From assembly GCF_002118315.1 (NCBI RefSeq), contig NZ_MTSZ01000004.1, positions 1 to 64,000 on the forward strand: a stretch of 64,000 nucleotides of DNA. The letters run 5' to 3'. The notes under the pieces were generated by a model that did not search any database, was not told the DNA's origin, and was given only the letters and a program-made list of their open reading frames with translations. The position numbers and the translations under genes are program-made. Numbering within the stretch: the stretch's first letter is position 1; each line of letters begins with the position of its first letter. Shown one piece after another: positions 27,331-36,393 of the stretch. This stretch comes from Kiloniella majae. GTDB taxonomy: Bacteria > Pseudomonadota > Alphaproteobacteria > Kiloniellales > Kiloniellaceae.

Positions 27331-27753
27331 ATGCCTGATACAGATCCCAAAAGCACCAAATACACTGGCAGATGTCTTTGCGGAAGTATTCGCTTTGAAG
27401 TAAAATCTGAGCTCAATGATATTTCGGCATGCCATTGTCAACAGTGCCGGCAATGGTCCGGTCACTTCTGGGCCTCTACAGATTGTCCTACCGAGCTGCT
27501 GACGTTCACATCTTCTCTCACAAGCCTGACATGGTATAAATCTTCCGATCACGCCAGACGTGGTTTTTGCGCAACCTGTGGATCTTCTCTATTCTGGAAG
27601 CTGAATAAAGATGGTGAAGAAGGCGACTACTATGCAATTTCAGCCGGATCACTTGATGATACATCTCAACTAAAAACGAAACGCCATATCTTCTGTCGTT
27701 TCAAAGGTGATTATTACACTTTGGAAGACAATATTCCCCGAGAAGAAACCTGA
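27331..27753 (+). CDS. GFA-family (glutathione-dependent formaldehyde-activating) zinc protein
   Basis: Small Mss4-fold zinc protein of 140 residues. Cysteine ligands appear as GRCLCGSIRFEV, ACHCQQCRQW and GFCATCGSSLFW, the standard GFA pattern. Start chosen at ATG 27331, preceded by AGGAAG; the frame runs up to 27268 without conserved sequence. Named for Gfa, which helps S-hydroxymethylglutathione formation, but most relatives have no proven activity. It is a lone gene. Confidence 0.88.
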   Translation: MPDTDPKSTKYTGRCLCGSIRFEVKSELNDISACHCQQCRQWSGHFWASTDCPTELLTFTSSLTSLTWYKSSDHARRGFCATCGSSLFWKLNKDGEEGDYYAISAGSLDDTSQLKTKRHIFCRFKGDYYTLEDNIPREET

Positions 27754-27813
27754 GAAATAAGGAATATGGGTAGATAATATTCTTGAATTCCCGGATTAGC
27801 ACAAGGCATATAG

Positions 27814-28251
27814 ATGTTTAGAGAAGTTCAAAATTCAGACAAAGCAACCGTCATTGAAATGGCAAAGAGCTTTTATCTAGAAGACGGAAATAGCTATGGA
27901 AATACCAGAATAGAAAAAGCCATTACCGCCATATTATCCGGAGAACCACTGGCAAAGCTTTGGGTAATTGAAAAAGAACAGGCTATAATCGGCTATCTCT
28001 GTGTATCACTGGGATTTTCTCTGGAAACAGGAGGGCGTGATTTTTTTATCGACGAGCTTTTTGTTGAAAAGACTTACAGAAAGCAGGGCATTGGTACAAA
28101 AGCACTAGAATATGCCTGTGAGCAGTCAAAAAAACTGGGGGCACAACGTGTCGTGTTAGAGGTTGAACAAAGTAATCCCCGGGCAAAAGCACTCTATAAA
28201 CGGTTGGGATTCGAACTTCATCCACGGCATTTAATGTCTAAATTTCTGTGA
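27814..28251 (+). CDS. GNAT-family N-acetyltransferase
   Basis: Single-domain acetyl-CoA-dependent acetyltransferase of 145 residues. The acetyl-CoA motif A is RKQGIGTKALEYACEQ (R/Q-x-x-G-x-G/A), preceded by the beta strands FFIDELFVEKTY and followed by VVLEVEQSNPRAKALYKRLGFE. The substrate cannot be predicted. It lies 61 bases after the GFA gene and 26 bases before the DUF523 gene in the same direction. Confidence 0.9.
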   Translation: MFREVQNSDKATVIEMAKSFYLEDGNSYGNTRIEKAITAILSGEPLAKLWVIEKEQAIIGYLCVSLGFSLETGGRDFFIDELFVEKTYRKQGIGTKALEYACEQSKKLGAQRVVLEVEQSNPRAKALYKRLGFELHPRHLMSKFL

Positions 28252-28276
28252 ACTACGAAGGCTAAACACAGTCATT

Positions 28277-28813
28277 ATGAGCAATCGTCCTAATAAAAAA
28301 ACCACCATGAAAAATACCCCCGGAGTATCCGATACATCTCCCCCTTCCATTGAAGTCGCAAGCGCCAAAATACTTGTAAGCGCCTGTTTAATGGGAAAGC
28401 CTGTACGGTATGACGGAAGGTACGCATCGAAGGGCCTGGAAAAGCTACAGCATCTACAAAAACAGGGGCGTATTGTTTTACTTTGTCCGGAAGTCGCTGG
28501 TGGACTGCCAACACCTAGGGCTCCGGCGGAACGTATATCTGAGCGCATACAAGACCAAACGGGCAAAGATTATACCGATGCCTTTATCCTCGGAGCCGAA
28601 AAAGCATTGGCTATGTGCCAAGATCACAATATCAAAATAGCCATTCTCAAAGAGGGTAGTCCCTCCTGTGGCAGCGATTTTATCTATGATGGTTCCTTTA
28701 CCGGAACAAAAATCAACGGTTCAGGCATCGTCACTGATCTGTTGCGTGCGAACGGCATTACTGTTTTCAGCGAGCATACTATTGACCCTGCTCTTGATCT
28801 CGCAAATAGATAA
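28277..28813 (+). CDS. DUF523 domain-containing protein
   Basis: Protein of 178 residues. The DUF523 core starts near residue 33 with ILVSACLMGKPVRYDGRY and continues through LLCPEVAGGLPTPRAPAERI, AILKEGSPSCGSDFIYDGSF and the C-terminal VFSEHTID. Three conserved cysteines (ACL, LCPE, PSCG) suggest metal or Fe-S binding, inferred from the pattern rather than proven. The first 30 residues are not conserved-looking; an alternative ATG at 28307 exists. Function unknown. Confidence 0.92.
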   Translation: MSNRPNKKTTMKNTPGVSDTSPPSIEVASAKILVSACLMGKPVRYDGRYASKGLEKLQHLQKQGRIVLLCPEVAGGLPTPRAPAERISERIQDQTGKDYTDAFILGAEKALAMCQDHNIKIAILKEGSPSCGSDFIYDGSFTGTKINGSGIVTDLLRANGITVFSEHTIDPALDLANR

Positions 28814-28914
28814 GCCGATACAGTAAATTACACTCAAAATACAAATTTCTTCTTTTACGTGCATCAAAGAGTGTTACACTCAGTTCTCTTTTTGTTCTAT
28901 TCAGGTAAAAGAAG

Positions 28915-30438
28915 ATGACAGTTCAGATCAATACCGTCTCTTTTCAGGGTATAGAAGTTCGCAACATCGAAGTGCAAGTCCAACTATCGAGCGGATTGCC
29001 CGCATTTAACATTGTTGGACTACCTGATAAAGCCGTTGCAGAAAGTCGTGAGAGAGTGCGTGCAGCCTTAACAGCAATCGGGCTCGCTCTTCCACCCAAA
29101 AGAATCACAGTCAACCTGGCCCCGGCCGATTTACAGAAAGAAGGCAGTCATTACGACCTTCCCATCGCACTCGGCATACTTGCCGCTATGGAAGTTGTGC
29201 CAGCAAGCGAGCTAACGACCTATCTTGTTCTCGGGGAATTGGCTCTGGATGGGACCATCCGGGCAGTAAATGGCATTTTGCCTGCAGCTTTACAGGCACT
29301 GGCAAATGATAAGGGCATTATTTGCCCTGAAAGCCAGGGCGCAGAAGCTGCATGGGTGAAAGGGTTAGAGATTGTTGCTCCTTCCAGTCTTTTAGCCCTC
29401 ACGAACCATATTAATGGGCGACAGATACTCTCACCCCCGAAAACAGCATTACCCCAACCCGCAAATGACCGCCGTCATCTGCCAGACCTAAGGGATGTAA
29501 AGGGGCAAGAAACAGCTAAACGTGTGCTTGAAATCGCTGCTGCCGGCGGACACCATTTACTTTTTAATGGCCCGCCAGGATCGGGCAAATCAATGCTTGC
29601 CTCTCGGCTTCCTTCGATTTTGCCAGAACTTTTGCCCGAAGAGATCCTCGAAGTCAGCATGATTCATTCACTCGCTGGTTTATTGAAAAATGGGTCACTG
29701 GAAAGTTTGCGTCCCTACAGAGATCCACACCACTCTGCCTCTGCTCCCGCCATTGCTGGCGGCGGACCCAAAGCAAAACCCGGAGAAATATCCTTGGCTC
29801 ACAGAGGTGTTCTCTTTCTCGACGAACTCCCCGAATTTAATCGCAATGTGCTCGAAACCTTACGACAGCCGTTAGAGACCGGAAAAATCTCCATTGCCCG
29901 AGCAGAAGCCCATATTACCTACCCTGCACGTGTCCAAATGATTGCTGCAATGAATCCCTGCCGCTGTGGAGAAGTTGATCCGGTTACCCAGATCTGTGCC
30001 AGAGGGGCAAGATGCAGCACGCAATATCAGGCCCGCATTTCAGCACCACTTTATGATCGTATTGATCTTTATCTCGACGTTCCACCCGTCAGAGCATCTG
30101 ACTTATCTCTACCGCCCCCTGAAGAAGGAAGTCATGATGTAGCCCTTCGGGTTCAGGCTGCACGTGATATCCAAACACAAAGGTATGCAGCTTATCCGAA
30201 GCAAAATCGCCCCCATTGTAATGCAGAAGCAGAAGGCGAAACTCTGGATAAAATTGCTTTCCTTGGCCCTAAGGAAAAAGAATTAATGCAACGTGCATCA
30301 GAGAAATTCAAACTCTCCGCCAGGGCCTATCATCGTGTTCTAAAGGTTTCACGAACCATCGCTGATCTAGATCGTCAGGACATGATACAGACAAAGCACA
30401 TTGCCGAAGCCCTACGTTATAGAAAGCCGAAAAAGTAG
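28915..30438 (+). CDS. YifB/ComM family AAA ATPase (Mg-chelatase-like)
   Basis: Hexameric AAA+ protein of 507 residues. N-terminal Lon-protease-like domain (GIEVRNIEVQVQLSSGLPAF, IVGLPDKAVAESRERVRAA), then the Mg-chelatase AAA core with Walker A GPPGSGKSMLASRLP, Walker B GVLFLDELPEF and the zinc-finger-like segment MNPCRCGEVDPVTQICARG, and a C-terminal helical domain (RAYHRVLKVSRTIADLD). ComM is a branch-migration helicase in natural transformation of Vibrio and Haemophilus; here it could do the same, but no other competence genes are present in the window. Confidence 0.95.
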   Translation: MTVQINTVSFQGIEVRNIEVQVQLSSGLPAFNIVGLPDKAVAESRERVRAALTAIGLALPPKRITVNLAPADLQKEGSHYDLPIALGILAAMEVVPASELTTYLVLGELALDGTIRAVNGILPAALQALANDKGIICPESQGAEAAWVKGLEIVAPSSLLALTNHINGRQILSPPKTALPQPANDRRHLPDLRDVKGQETAKRVLEIAAAGGHHLLFNGPPGSGKSMLASRLPSILPELLPEEILEVSMIHSLAGLLKNGSLESLRPYRDPHHSASAPAIAGGGPKAKPGEISLAHRGVLFLDELPEFNRNVLETLRQPLETGKISIARAEAHITYPARVQMIAAMNPCRCGEVDPVTQICARGARCSTQYQARISAPLYDRIDLYLDVPPVRASDLSLPPPEEGSHDVALRVQAARDIQTQRYAAYPKQNRPHCNAEAEGETLDKIAFLGPKEKELMQRASEKFKLSARAYHRVLKVSRTIADLDRQDMIQTKHIAEALRYRKPKK

Positions 30439-30511
30439 AGCGCATTAATAGAGATGACAGATTTATATAGAAACGCTTTGCAACAATTAACCTGAAAATG
30501 TTCACCAAAAA

Positions 30512-30760
30512 CTATCTTTGTTTGGCGTGCAGTATATGTCCTTTAATTGTCGTCTCTCCCAAAGCCTTGCGGGCTTCAAGTCTATGTATTCCTCTCAGTA
30601 ACACATAACGACCTTTTCCCTGACGAACGCTTATAGGGGTCTGCTCTGTCTCTTCCATGATCTTGTCAGCAGTGATTTTCAACTTTTCAGGGTCAAACTC
30701 TTTACGGCGTCCTGCTGGTACATAAATCTCGTCTATGTTTAGCGTATGAACCTTCAGCAC
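30512..30760 (-). CDS. Minimal ParB/Srx-fold protein
   Basis: Small protein of 82 residues consisting of little more than a ParB N-terminal-like domain. It has the LNIDEIYVPAGRRKEFDPEKL opening, split here as VPAGRRKEFDPEKL, and the nucleotide-binding-type motif RGIHRLEARKALGE (GxHRxxA, compare GERRxRA in ParB and GCHR in sulfiredoxin). There is no DNA-binding helix-turn-helix or C-terminal dimer domain. Start is GTG 30760 with GGGAG upstream. It is convergent with the comM-like gene. It is not the chromosomal ParB, which should follow parA. Role unknown; ParB-fold proteins bind or cut CTP/ATP or act as kinases. Confidence 0.65.
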   Translation of the reverse strand: MLKVHTLNIDEIYVPAGRRKEFDPEKLKITADKIMEETEQTPISVRQGKGRYVLLRGIHRLEARKALGETTIKGHILHAKQR

Positions 30761-31098
30761 TTTATTTCTCCCAACCCGGTAGTTTGGACAGTTTAGTAAT
30801 CATTTGCTTTATTGGAAATAGCTTTCCCAAGTACTTGACGCTTTAAGAAGAGAGAAGAAATCGTTTGCGAGCCCGGGACTCCACACAAAACCATGTATTA
30901 ACCACACCTAAGCTCTAGAAAATAACAACCTTTAGTTTAAACAATATAAACATTAGTTTATAATAATTAATTTTATAAGGTACTGATTAATAATAAAAAT
31001 ATCATTTCACTAAAGTTTTACTAAAAACAATTTCAATATGAGTCTATAATTAATAACAACTTGTGCGTTTGTTCCTTTTAATTTTAACAGGACTCGCA
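30761..31098. other. AT-rich divergent intergenic region
   Basis: A 338-base stretch between the divergent ParB-like and histidine-kinase genes. From about 30910 it is strongly AT-rich, with repeated TAGTTTA/ACTAAA words. It must carry both promoters. I see no gene, RNA or clear operator. Confidence 0.5.
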
Positions 31099-32640
31099 AT
31101 GCTCGCAATAAATGAAATCAAGTCACTGCGTCCCTCAGAAATAAGTGAAATTGGTTCGTGTGAGAGTCTCGTAAATAACTGCCCTTTCGGTATGTACCGT
31201 ACAGACTTTGAGGGGTATTTTTCTGCTGTAAATCCCGCCTATGCCCGTCTTTTTGGCCTCAATACAGTCGAAGAATTTTTTGAATATACCCGATCACCCA
31301 ACTGTCAACTCTACACAGATCCCGATTTACGAAGAGACATCTATGATCGCCTGAAAAAACAGAACCAACTCAGCCAGATTGTCTATCAAATATTCAAGGT
31401 AGACGGCACGACCCAATGGGTAAAAGAGCACTGTGTCGCAGTGCGAGATCGCTATGGTTCTATTATAGCTTTTGAAGGCTATGTAGAACCAATAGAAAAG
31501 CACGATGCTTCAGCTGAAACCAGCTTACTGCCAGAAGCCAGATTCCGGGCAATTTTTGATCAGATTGAAAACATAGCCGTTCAGGGTTATGACCAGAACA
31601 GGCGTGTTATCTATTGGAATAATGCCAGTACACAGCTTTATGGATATGAACAACCAGAAGCACTTGGGAAAAAGCTGGAAGACCTGATCATACCCGAAGG
31701 CATGCGAGACCATGTCATCGCTGTCCATCAACAATGGCTAGAGCAAAATCAACCAATTCCCTCTGGCGAAACCATCCTCAAAAACAAGAATGGGCATAAA
31801 ATACCCGTCTATTCCAGCCACATCATGCTTTTGAATTCTCATAACGAGCACGAAATGTACTGCATAGATGTCGAGCTAACCGAAATCAAAAAGGTTGAGC
31901 GTGCCCTGCGGATCGCGAAAGACCATGCAGAACGAGCCAGTATGGCAAAAACAGCTTTTCTCTCAGCGATGACCCATGAACTCAGGACACCACTGAATGC
32001 CATTATTGGTTTTTCCGAAGTAATGGAGCAAAAAATCTTCGGCGATTTAGGCCACCCACGATATCAGGAATACGTCAGTGATATTCACCATAGCGGCAGT
32101 CACCTCTTGGGAATCATTAATGATATTCTTGATCTTTCCATGATTGAGGCAGGTGAGTTAAATCTTATTAAAACAAATGTTTGCCTGCGGACAGCAATTG
32201 CACACACCATTCAAATCGTACAGCGAAAAGCAATCAATACAGGCATTTCGCTACAGACAAATGTTTCCAAAGAGATTCCTAGAATTCACATCGACGAAAG
32301 AAGTTTGAAACAGACCTTACTCAACTTGCTCTCTAACGCGCTCAAGTTTACAAATGATCAAGGCCTCGTCACAATCACAGCTAACTATTCAAAACAAGAC
32401 GGTTTTCAAATCCAAATTGAAGACACCGGGATTGGTATGAGCAAAGCAGAAATTAAACTCGCTTTGCGACCCTTTACCCAGGTAGATAACAGCATAGAGC
32501 GAAAATATGAAGGTACAGGTCTGGGACTTCCTCTATCAAGATCCCTGACGGTTATCAATGGTGGCAGCCTCAAACTCGCTAGCGCGAAGGGGAGAGGAAC
32601 AATTGCTCAGCTTCATTTCCCTGCTGATATGGCAGTATAA
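31099..32640 (+). CDS. Soluble PAS-PAS histidine kinase (DivJ/PleC/PdhS-like core)
   Basis: Cytoplasmic sensor kinase of 513 residues with no membrane segment. A PAS domain spans about residues 25-130 (PFGMYRTDFEGYFSAVNPAY), a second about 145-262 (RFRAIFDQIENIAVQGYDQN), then HisKA with the phospho-accepting His293 in FLSAMTHELRTPLNAIIGF, and HATPase with NLLSNALKF, DTGIGM and GTGLGLPLSR. ATG 31099 is chosen for its AGGA site six bases upstream; the frame also has GTG 31063. No response regulator is adjacent. The HisKA resembles the PleC/DivJ/PdhS group, so a link to a DivK-type regulator is possible but unproven. Confidence 0.92.
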   Translation: MLAINEIKSLRPSEISEIGSCESLVNNCPFGMYRTDFEGYFSAVNPAYARLFGLNTVEEFFEYTRSPNCQLYTDPDLRRDIYDRLKKQNQLSQIVYQIFKVDGTTQWVKEHCVAVRDRYGSIIAFEGYVEPIEKHDASAETSLLPEARFRAIFDQIENIAVQGYDQNRRVIYWNNASTQLYGYEQPEALGKKLEDLIIPEGMRDHVIAVHQQWLEQNQPIPSGETILKNKNGHKIPVYSSHIMLLNSHNEHEMYCIDVELTEIKKVERALRIAKDHAERASMAKTAFLSAMTHELRTPLNAIIGFSEVMEQKIFGDLGHPRYQEYVSDIHHSGSHLLGIINDILDLSMIEAGELNLIKTNVCLRTAIAHTIQIVQRKAINTGISLQTNVSKEIPRIHIDERSLKQTLLNLLSNALKFTNDQGLVTITANYSKQDGFQIQIEDTGIGMSKAEIKLALRPFTQVDNSIERKYEGTGLGLPLSRSLTVINGGSLKLASAKGRGTIAQLHFPADMAV

Positions 32641-32661
32641 AATTGAAGCCATAACGCACAT

Positions 32662-32692
32662 AAAAAAACGGAGGCTTCAAAGCCTCCGTTTC
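32662..32692. terminator. Bidirectional terminator between histidine kinase and HIT genes
   Basis: ACGGAGGCT (32668-32676) pairs with AGCCTCCGT (32681-32689), with an A-run on the left and Ts on the right. It serves convergent genes on both strands. Confidence 0.88.
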
Positions 32693-32722
32693 AAAATTGA
32701 ACTATAGCCGCCAAGGCGGATG

Positions 32723-33079
32723 TTAATTAAAACATCCCCCGAGATCTGCACCGCCAAGTAAATGCACATGGTAATGTGGCACTTCCTGATGCGCATGGGC
32801 TTCGTGGTTTGAAATAACCCGATAGCCGGATTCAACAATGCCCTTTTCTTTCGCAATCTCACCGATGGCACGGTTCAAGGCAACAATTTCATCAGCAGAT
32901 GCTTTTTCAGAGAAATCAGCAAAGGAAACATAAGACCCTTTTGGAATAATCAAAATATGAACCGGAGCTTTACGGGCAATATCATTGAAAGCCAGAACAT
33001 GCTCATTTTCAAAAACTTTCTCACAAGGAATTTCGCCTCTGAGAATTTTTGCAAAGATATTATTTTGATCATAGGCCAT
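32723..33079 (-). CDS. HIT family purine nucleoside phosphoramidase-like protein
   Basis: Small nucleotide-binding hydrolase of 118 residues of the HinT branch. It opens with NNIFAKILRGEIPCEKVFEN and ends with the histidine triad HYHVHLLGG (about residues 101-109). HinT enzymes hydrolyse AMP-NH2 and aminoacyl-adenylate-like compounds. It lies 89 bases downstream of hisE on the same strand, an arrangement seen in related alphaproteobacteria, and may be read from the his operon. Confidence 0.94.
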   Translation of the reverse strand: MAYDQNNIFAKILRGEIPCEKVFENEHVLAFNDIARKAPVHILIIPKGSYVSFADFSEKASADEIVALNRAIGEIAKEKGIVESGYRVISNHEAHAHQEVPHYHVHLLGGADLGGCFN

Positions 33080-33168
33080 TGTTATTATTCCTTTAAAATA
33101 TGATTATCTTATAAAACAACAGCCCGTATGATCCGTCAAGATGACCTGCAGCCCAGCCACAGGTAAGA

Positions 33169-33507
33169 TCAGTATTTTATACGGGACGCTTTCTCGGCGA
33201 TACCGGAGATACCTTTGCGGCCTTCCAGTGCTTCCCACACATCACAAGGTTTTACGCCTCGCGCTTCCCAAAGCACCAAAAGATGGTAAAGCAGATCAGC
33301 CGATTCAGCCGCAAGCTCTTCTTTTGATCCACCCACAGCCTCAATAACGGTCTCAACCGCTTCTTCCCCAACCTTCTGGGCGATCTTGTTTACACCCTTT
33401 GAAAACAGGCGCGCCGTATGAGATTCTTCTGGATTGTCACCCTTACGTTTGACGATAACGTGGTGAAGTTCATCCAGAATATCTGCCGATAGTTTCTTTT
33501 TCGCCAT
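33169..33507 (-). CDS. hisE: Phosphoribosyl-ATP pyrophosphatase
   Basis: Second step of histidine synthesis: PR-ATP to PR-AMP plus PPi. The 112-residue all-helical product is of MazG-like type with [20 protein letters not shown], the metal-binding [10 protein letters not shown] and [17 protein letters not shown]. HisI is not fused and is not in the window. It is 20 bases downstream of hisF in the his operon. Confidence 0.96.
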   Translation of the reverse strand: MAKKKLSADILDELHHVIVKRKGDNPEESHTARLFSKGVNKIAQKVGEEAVETVIEAVGGSKEELAAESADLLYHLLVLWEARGVKPCDVWEALEGRKGISGIAEKASRIKY

Positions 33508-33527
33508 TTGCCTGATCCAATATTCGT

Positions 33528-34289
33528 CTAAACAGTTCTGACAGGAACCCCTGCCTGTGCCATATGCTCTTTTGCTTCTGCAATGCTGTAAGTGCCGAAA
33601 TGGAAAATCGATGCTGCGAGCACAGCCGTCGCATGACCTTCTTTGACCCCATCAACCAAATGGTCAAGGTTTCCAACCCCTCCGGAAGCAATTACTGGGA
33701 TACGCACAGCATCTGCAATTGCCCGGGTTAAAGGCAAGTTATACCCCTGTTTCGTGCCATCACGATCCATAGAGGTCAAAAGCAGCTCACCGGCACCGTA
33801 GCGTTCCATCTTTTGAGCCCATTCAACCGCATCCAGACCGGTTTCCTTGCGACCACCATGAGTGAAAATTTCATATTTCCCCGGTGCTACCTGTTTCGCA
33901 TCAATCGCGACAACAATGCACTGAGAACCAAACTTTTCACTCGCTTCTTTGACAAATTCAGGATTGGTAACAGCCGTTGTATTAATGGAAACCTTGTCTG
34001 CGCCTGCAAGCAACAAACTTCTGATATCTTCAAGTGTGCGAATACCACCGCCAACCGTCAGAGGCATAAAACACTCTTCTGCCGTTTGGGAAACCACATC
34101 CAACATGATGTCCCGCTTTTCATGACTCGCGGTAATATCCAGAAAACAAAGCTCATCAGCGCCCGCTTTATCATAAAGACGTGCCTGTTCAACCGGATCG
34201 CCAGCATCACGCAATCCAACAAAGTTCACACCCTTTACAACGCGTCCATCTTTCACATCAAGACAGGGAATAATTCTTGCCTTAAGCAT
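33528..34289 (-). CDS. hisF: Imidazole glycerol phosphate synthase, cyclase subunit
   Basis: TIM-barrel cyclase that, with HisH, turns PRFAR and ammonia into IGP and AICAR. The 253-residue product carries the catalytic aspartates in [17 protein letters not shown] (Asp11 region) and VVAIDAKQ (Asp130 region), plus [20 protein letters not shown] and [13 protein letters not shown]. It is 105 bases downstream of hisA and 20 bases upstream of hisE. Confidence 0.98.
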   Translation of the reverse strand: MLKARIIPCLDVKDGRVVKGVNFVGLRDAGDPVEQARLYDKAGADELCFLDITASHEKRDIMLDVVSQTAEECFMPLTVGGGIRTLEDIRSLLLAGADKVSINTTAVTNPEFVKEASEKFGSQCIVVAIDAKQVAPGKYEIFTHGGRKETGLDAVEWAQKMERYGAGELLLTSMDRDGTKQGYNLPLTRAIADAVRIPVIASGGVGNLDHLVDGVKEGHATAVLAASIFHFGTYSIAEAKEHMAQAGVPVRTV

Positions 34290-34394
34290 TTAACAACTCC
34301 GGAACTTCTGAGGTTTTCACCCCGTAATATCACCAATAATATCAAGCGACTTTCTGTCGATTACAAATGACAGTTTGGTTATGCATCAACCAGA

Positions 34395-35135
34395 CTAACG
34401 CGTGGCAATTGCACCAGAAGCAATCGCAAGTGCTTCTTTGGCATCAATACGCCCATCGTAAATGGAACGCCCACAGATCACCCCTTCAATCCCGGCGTCT
34501 TCAACCAGCTTTAGCTGCTTGATATCCTCAACCGAAGCAACGCCACCGGATGCGATCACAGGAATTGAAATCGCCCGCGCCAGATTGGCTGTTGAGTCAA
34601 CATTACAGCCCTGAAGCAAACCGTCACGATCAATGTCGGTATAGACAATGGCACTAACGCCAGCATCTTCAAACTTACGAGCCAGATCTGTTGCTTTGAG
34701 GTCACTGGTTTCAGCCCAACCCTCGGTCGCAACCATGCCACCCCGTGCATCAATGCCCACAACGATTTTGCCCGGGAATTTTTTACAGGCTTCCATAACC
34801 AACTCAGGGTTTTTAACTGCAACGGTTCCCAAAATAACCCGCGTAACCCCGGCATCCAGCCACTGTTCAATGGTCTTGATATCGCGAATACCACCGCCAA
34901 GCTGGGTCGGCATGGAAACTGTTTTAACAATATTTTCGACGACTGCCCGGTTCACCGGACGCCCTTCAAAGGCACCGTTCAAATCAACCATGTGCAGAAA
35001 TTCAAATCCAGCGTCTTCAAACTCTTTTGCCTGTGCTGCAGGATTTGAATTGAAAACAGTTGCTGTATTCATTTCACCCTTCAACAGGCGGACAGCTTCC
35101 CCATCCTTCAGATCAATTGCCGGAAATACGATCAT
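34395..35135 (-). CDS. hisA: ProFAR isomerase HisA
   Basis: TIM-barrel isomerase converting ProFAR to PRFAR. The 246-residue product begins [20 protein letters not shown] (acid/base Asp8) and has [18 protein letters not shown], the second aspartate in [12 protein letters not shown] and IPVIASGGV. It lies 12 bases downstream of the GNAT gene, which separates it from hisH. Confidence 0.98.
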   Translation of the reverse strand: MIVFPAIDLKDGEAVRLLKGEMNTATVFNSNPAAQAKEFEDAGFEFLHMVDLNGAFEGRPVNRAVVENIVKTVSMPTQLGGGIRDIKTIEQWLDAGVTRVILGTVAVKNPELVMEACKKFPGKIVVGIDARGGMVATEGWAETSDLKATDLARKFEDAGVSAIVYTDIDRDGLLQGCNVDSTANLARAISIPVIASGGVASVEDIKQLKLVEDAGIEGVICGRSIYDGRIDAKEALAIASGAIATR

Positions 35136-35147
35136 GGTCTTCTACCT

Positions 35148-35702
35148 TCAGGAATTATTCAAAAGTTTGCTGTAATAATGCCCGGCAACCCACTGCCCAT
35201 CTACCTTGGCGTAGCTGTGTTGCGTGCCCCAGCGTGTGAAACCCAGTTGCTCGTAGACACGAATAGCCTGTTTCTGTGTTTCTCGTACGTCTAGATTGAG
35301 AACGCTCAATTGACGCTCTTTCGCGGCCAACTCAACCGCCTTGACCATCTGAGCTGCCAGTCCGTGACCTCGGGCCCAAGGCGCAAGAAAGAAGGAGGAC
35401 AACTGACCGGAATGGGCCTGTGCTTCATTGTTGCGTGGCTGACAGTGCAATTGGGCTGATCCACAGATGGTACCATCAAGCCGCGCCACAAAAATTTGCC
35501 GACCCGGAATCAGCAACGCCCCGCGCCAATGATTTTCCAGCGTGTCGCGTTCGGGAACACGCAGCCATCCAAAACCGCCACCATCTTCAATAGCAGCTTC
35601 TGTCGCGTCACAAAGATCATAGAGATCCGGTCCGCGAAATTCTGTTAGTTCGTTCACGCCGACGGTGGGTGCACGATCTGGCATAGTGGGCGTTGCGTTC
35701 AT
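35148..35702 (-). CDS. GNAT-family N-acetyltransferase inside the his operon
   Basis: Acetyltransferase of 184 residues. Acetyl-CoA motif A is visible in APWARGHGLAAQMVKAVELA, followed by LSVLNLDVRETQKQAIRVYE and the QLGFTRWGT segment of GNAT proteins. ATG 35702 overlaps the hisH stop as ATGA, indicating translational coupling; the frame also has GTG 35711. Its place between hisH and hisA suggests regulation with histidine synthesis, but no histidine-pathway acetylation is known, so it may be a passenger. Confidence 0.9.
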   Translation of the reverse strand: MNATPTMPDRAPTVGVNELTEFRGPDLYDLCDATEAAIEDGGGFGWLRVPERDTLENHWRGALLIPGRQIFVARLDGTICGSAQLHCQPRNNEAQAHSGQLSSFFLAPWARGHGLAAQMVKAVELAAKERQLSVLNLDVRETQKQAIRVYEQLGFTRWGTQHSYAKVDGQWVAGHYYSKLLNNS

Positions 35703-36340
35703 GGGGTCCACTTTAGGAAATTGGCAAATAGGTTCAAACCAGCAGCTTGAGATTTTTCAGGGTGAAATTGAGTACCAATCAAATTATCACGTCCGATAAC
35801 AGCAACAACTTTGTGACCATACTCAACTTCAGCAAGGATATGATCCCGGCTTTCTGGGATATAGTGATAGCTGTGGACAAAGTAAATATGCGTCCCGTTT
35901 TCCAGTCCGTTCAAAACGGGGCTCTTCCGTAGGACACACAACTCATTCCACCCCATATGCGGGATCTTCAAACTGTGGTCTTCCGGGTCCATTTTGATAA
36001 CTTCGCCAGGGATCCAGCCCAAACCTTCACAATCTTTATATTCACGGCCAACCGACGCCATTAACTGCATGCCGACGCAAACACCCATAAAGGGCTTGCC
36101 ACCTTGAATAACCTGTTCCTGTAGGACATCGATCATGCCCTCGGCAGCATTCAGACCGCGCCAACAATCAGCAAAAGCGCCAACACCAGGTAGTACAATA
36201 CGATCTGCTTTTCGCACCTGTTCAGGATCACTTGTCACAACAACAGATGTTCCCAGGCCAGATTCCGCAGCAGCACGCTCAAAAGCCTTAGCGGCCGAGC
36301 GTAAATTTCCAGATCCATAGTCAATGATCGCGAGCGTCAT
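35699..36340 (-). CDS. hisH: Imidazole glycerol phosphate synthase, glutaminase subunit
   Basis: Class I glutamine amidotransferase that feeds ammonia to HisF. The 213-residue product has DYGSGNLRSAAKAFERA, the nucleophile Cys in FMGVCVGMQLM (near residue 88), and the His/Glu of the triad in GTQFHPEKSQ near the C-terminus. ATG 36340 with GAGG upstream is preferred over the in-frame TTG at 36346. Overlaps the following GNAT gene by four bases. Confidence 0.97.
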   Translation of the reverse strand: MTLAIIDYGSGNLRSAAKAFERAAAESGLGTSVVVTSDPEQVRKADRIVLPGVGAFADCWRGLNAAEGMIDVLQEQVIQGGKPFMGVCVGMQLMASVGREYKDCEGLGWIPGEVIKMDPEDHSLKIPHMGWNELCVLRKSPVLNGLENGTHIYFVHSYHYIPESRDHILAEVEYGHKVVAVIGRDNLIGTQFHPEKSQAAGLNLFANFLKWTP

Positions 36341-36393
36341 TTTCAATGCCTCATCACGTTTACTTTGAAAAGTTTGCTATCTGCTCAGAATGA

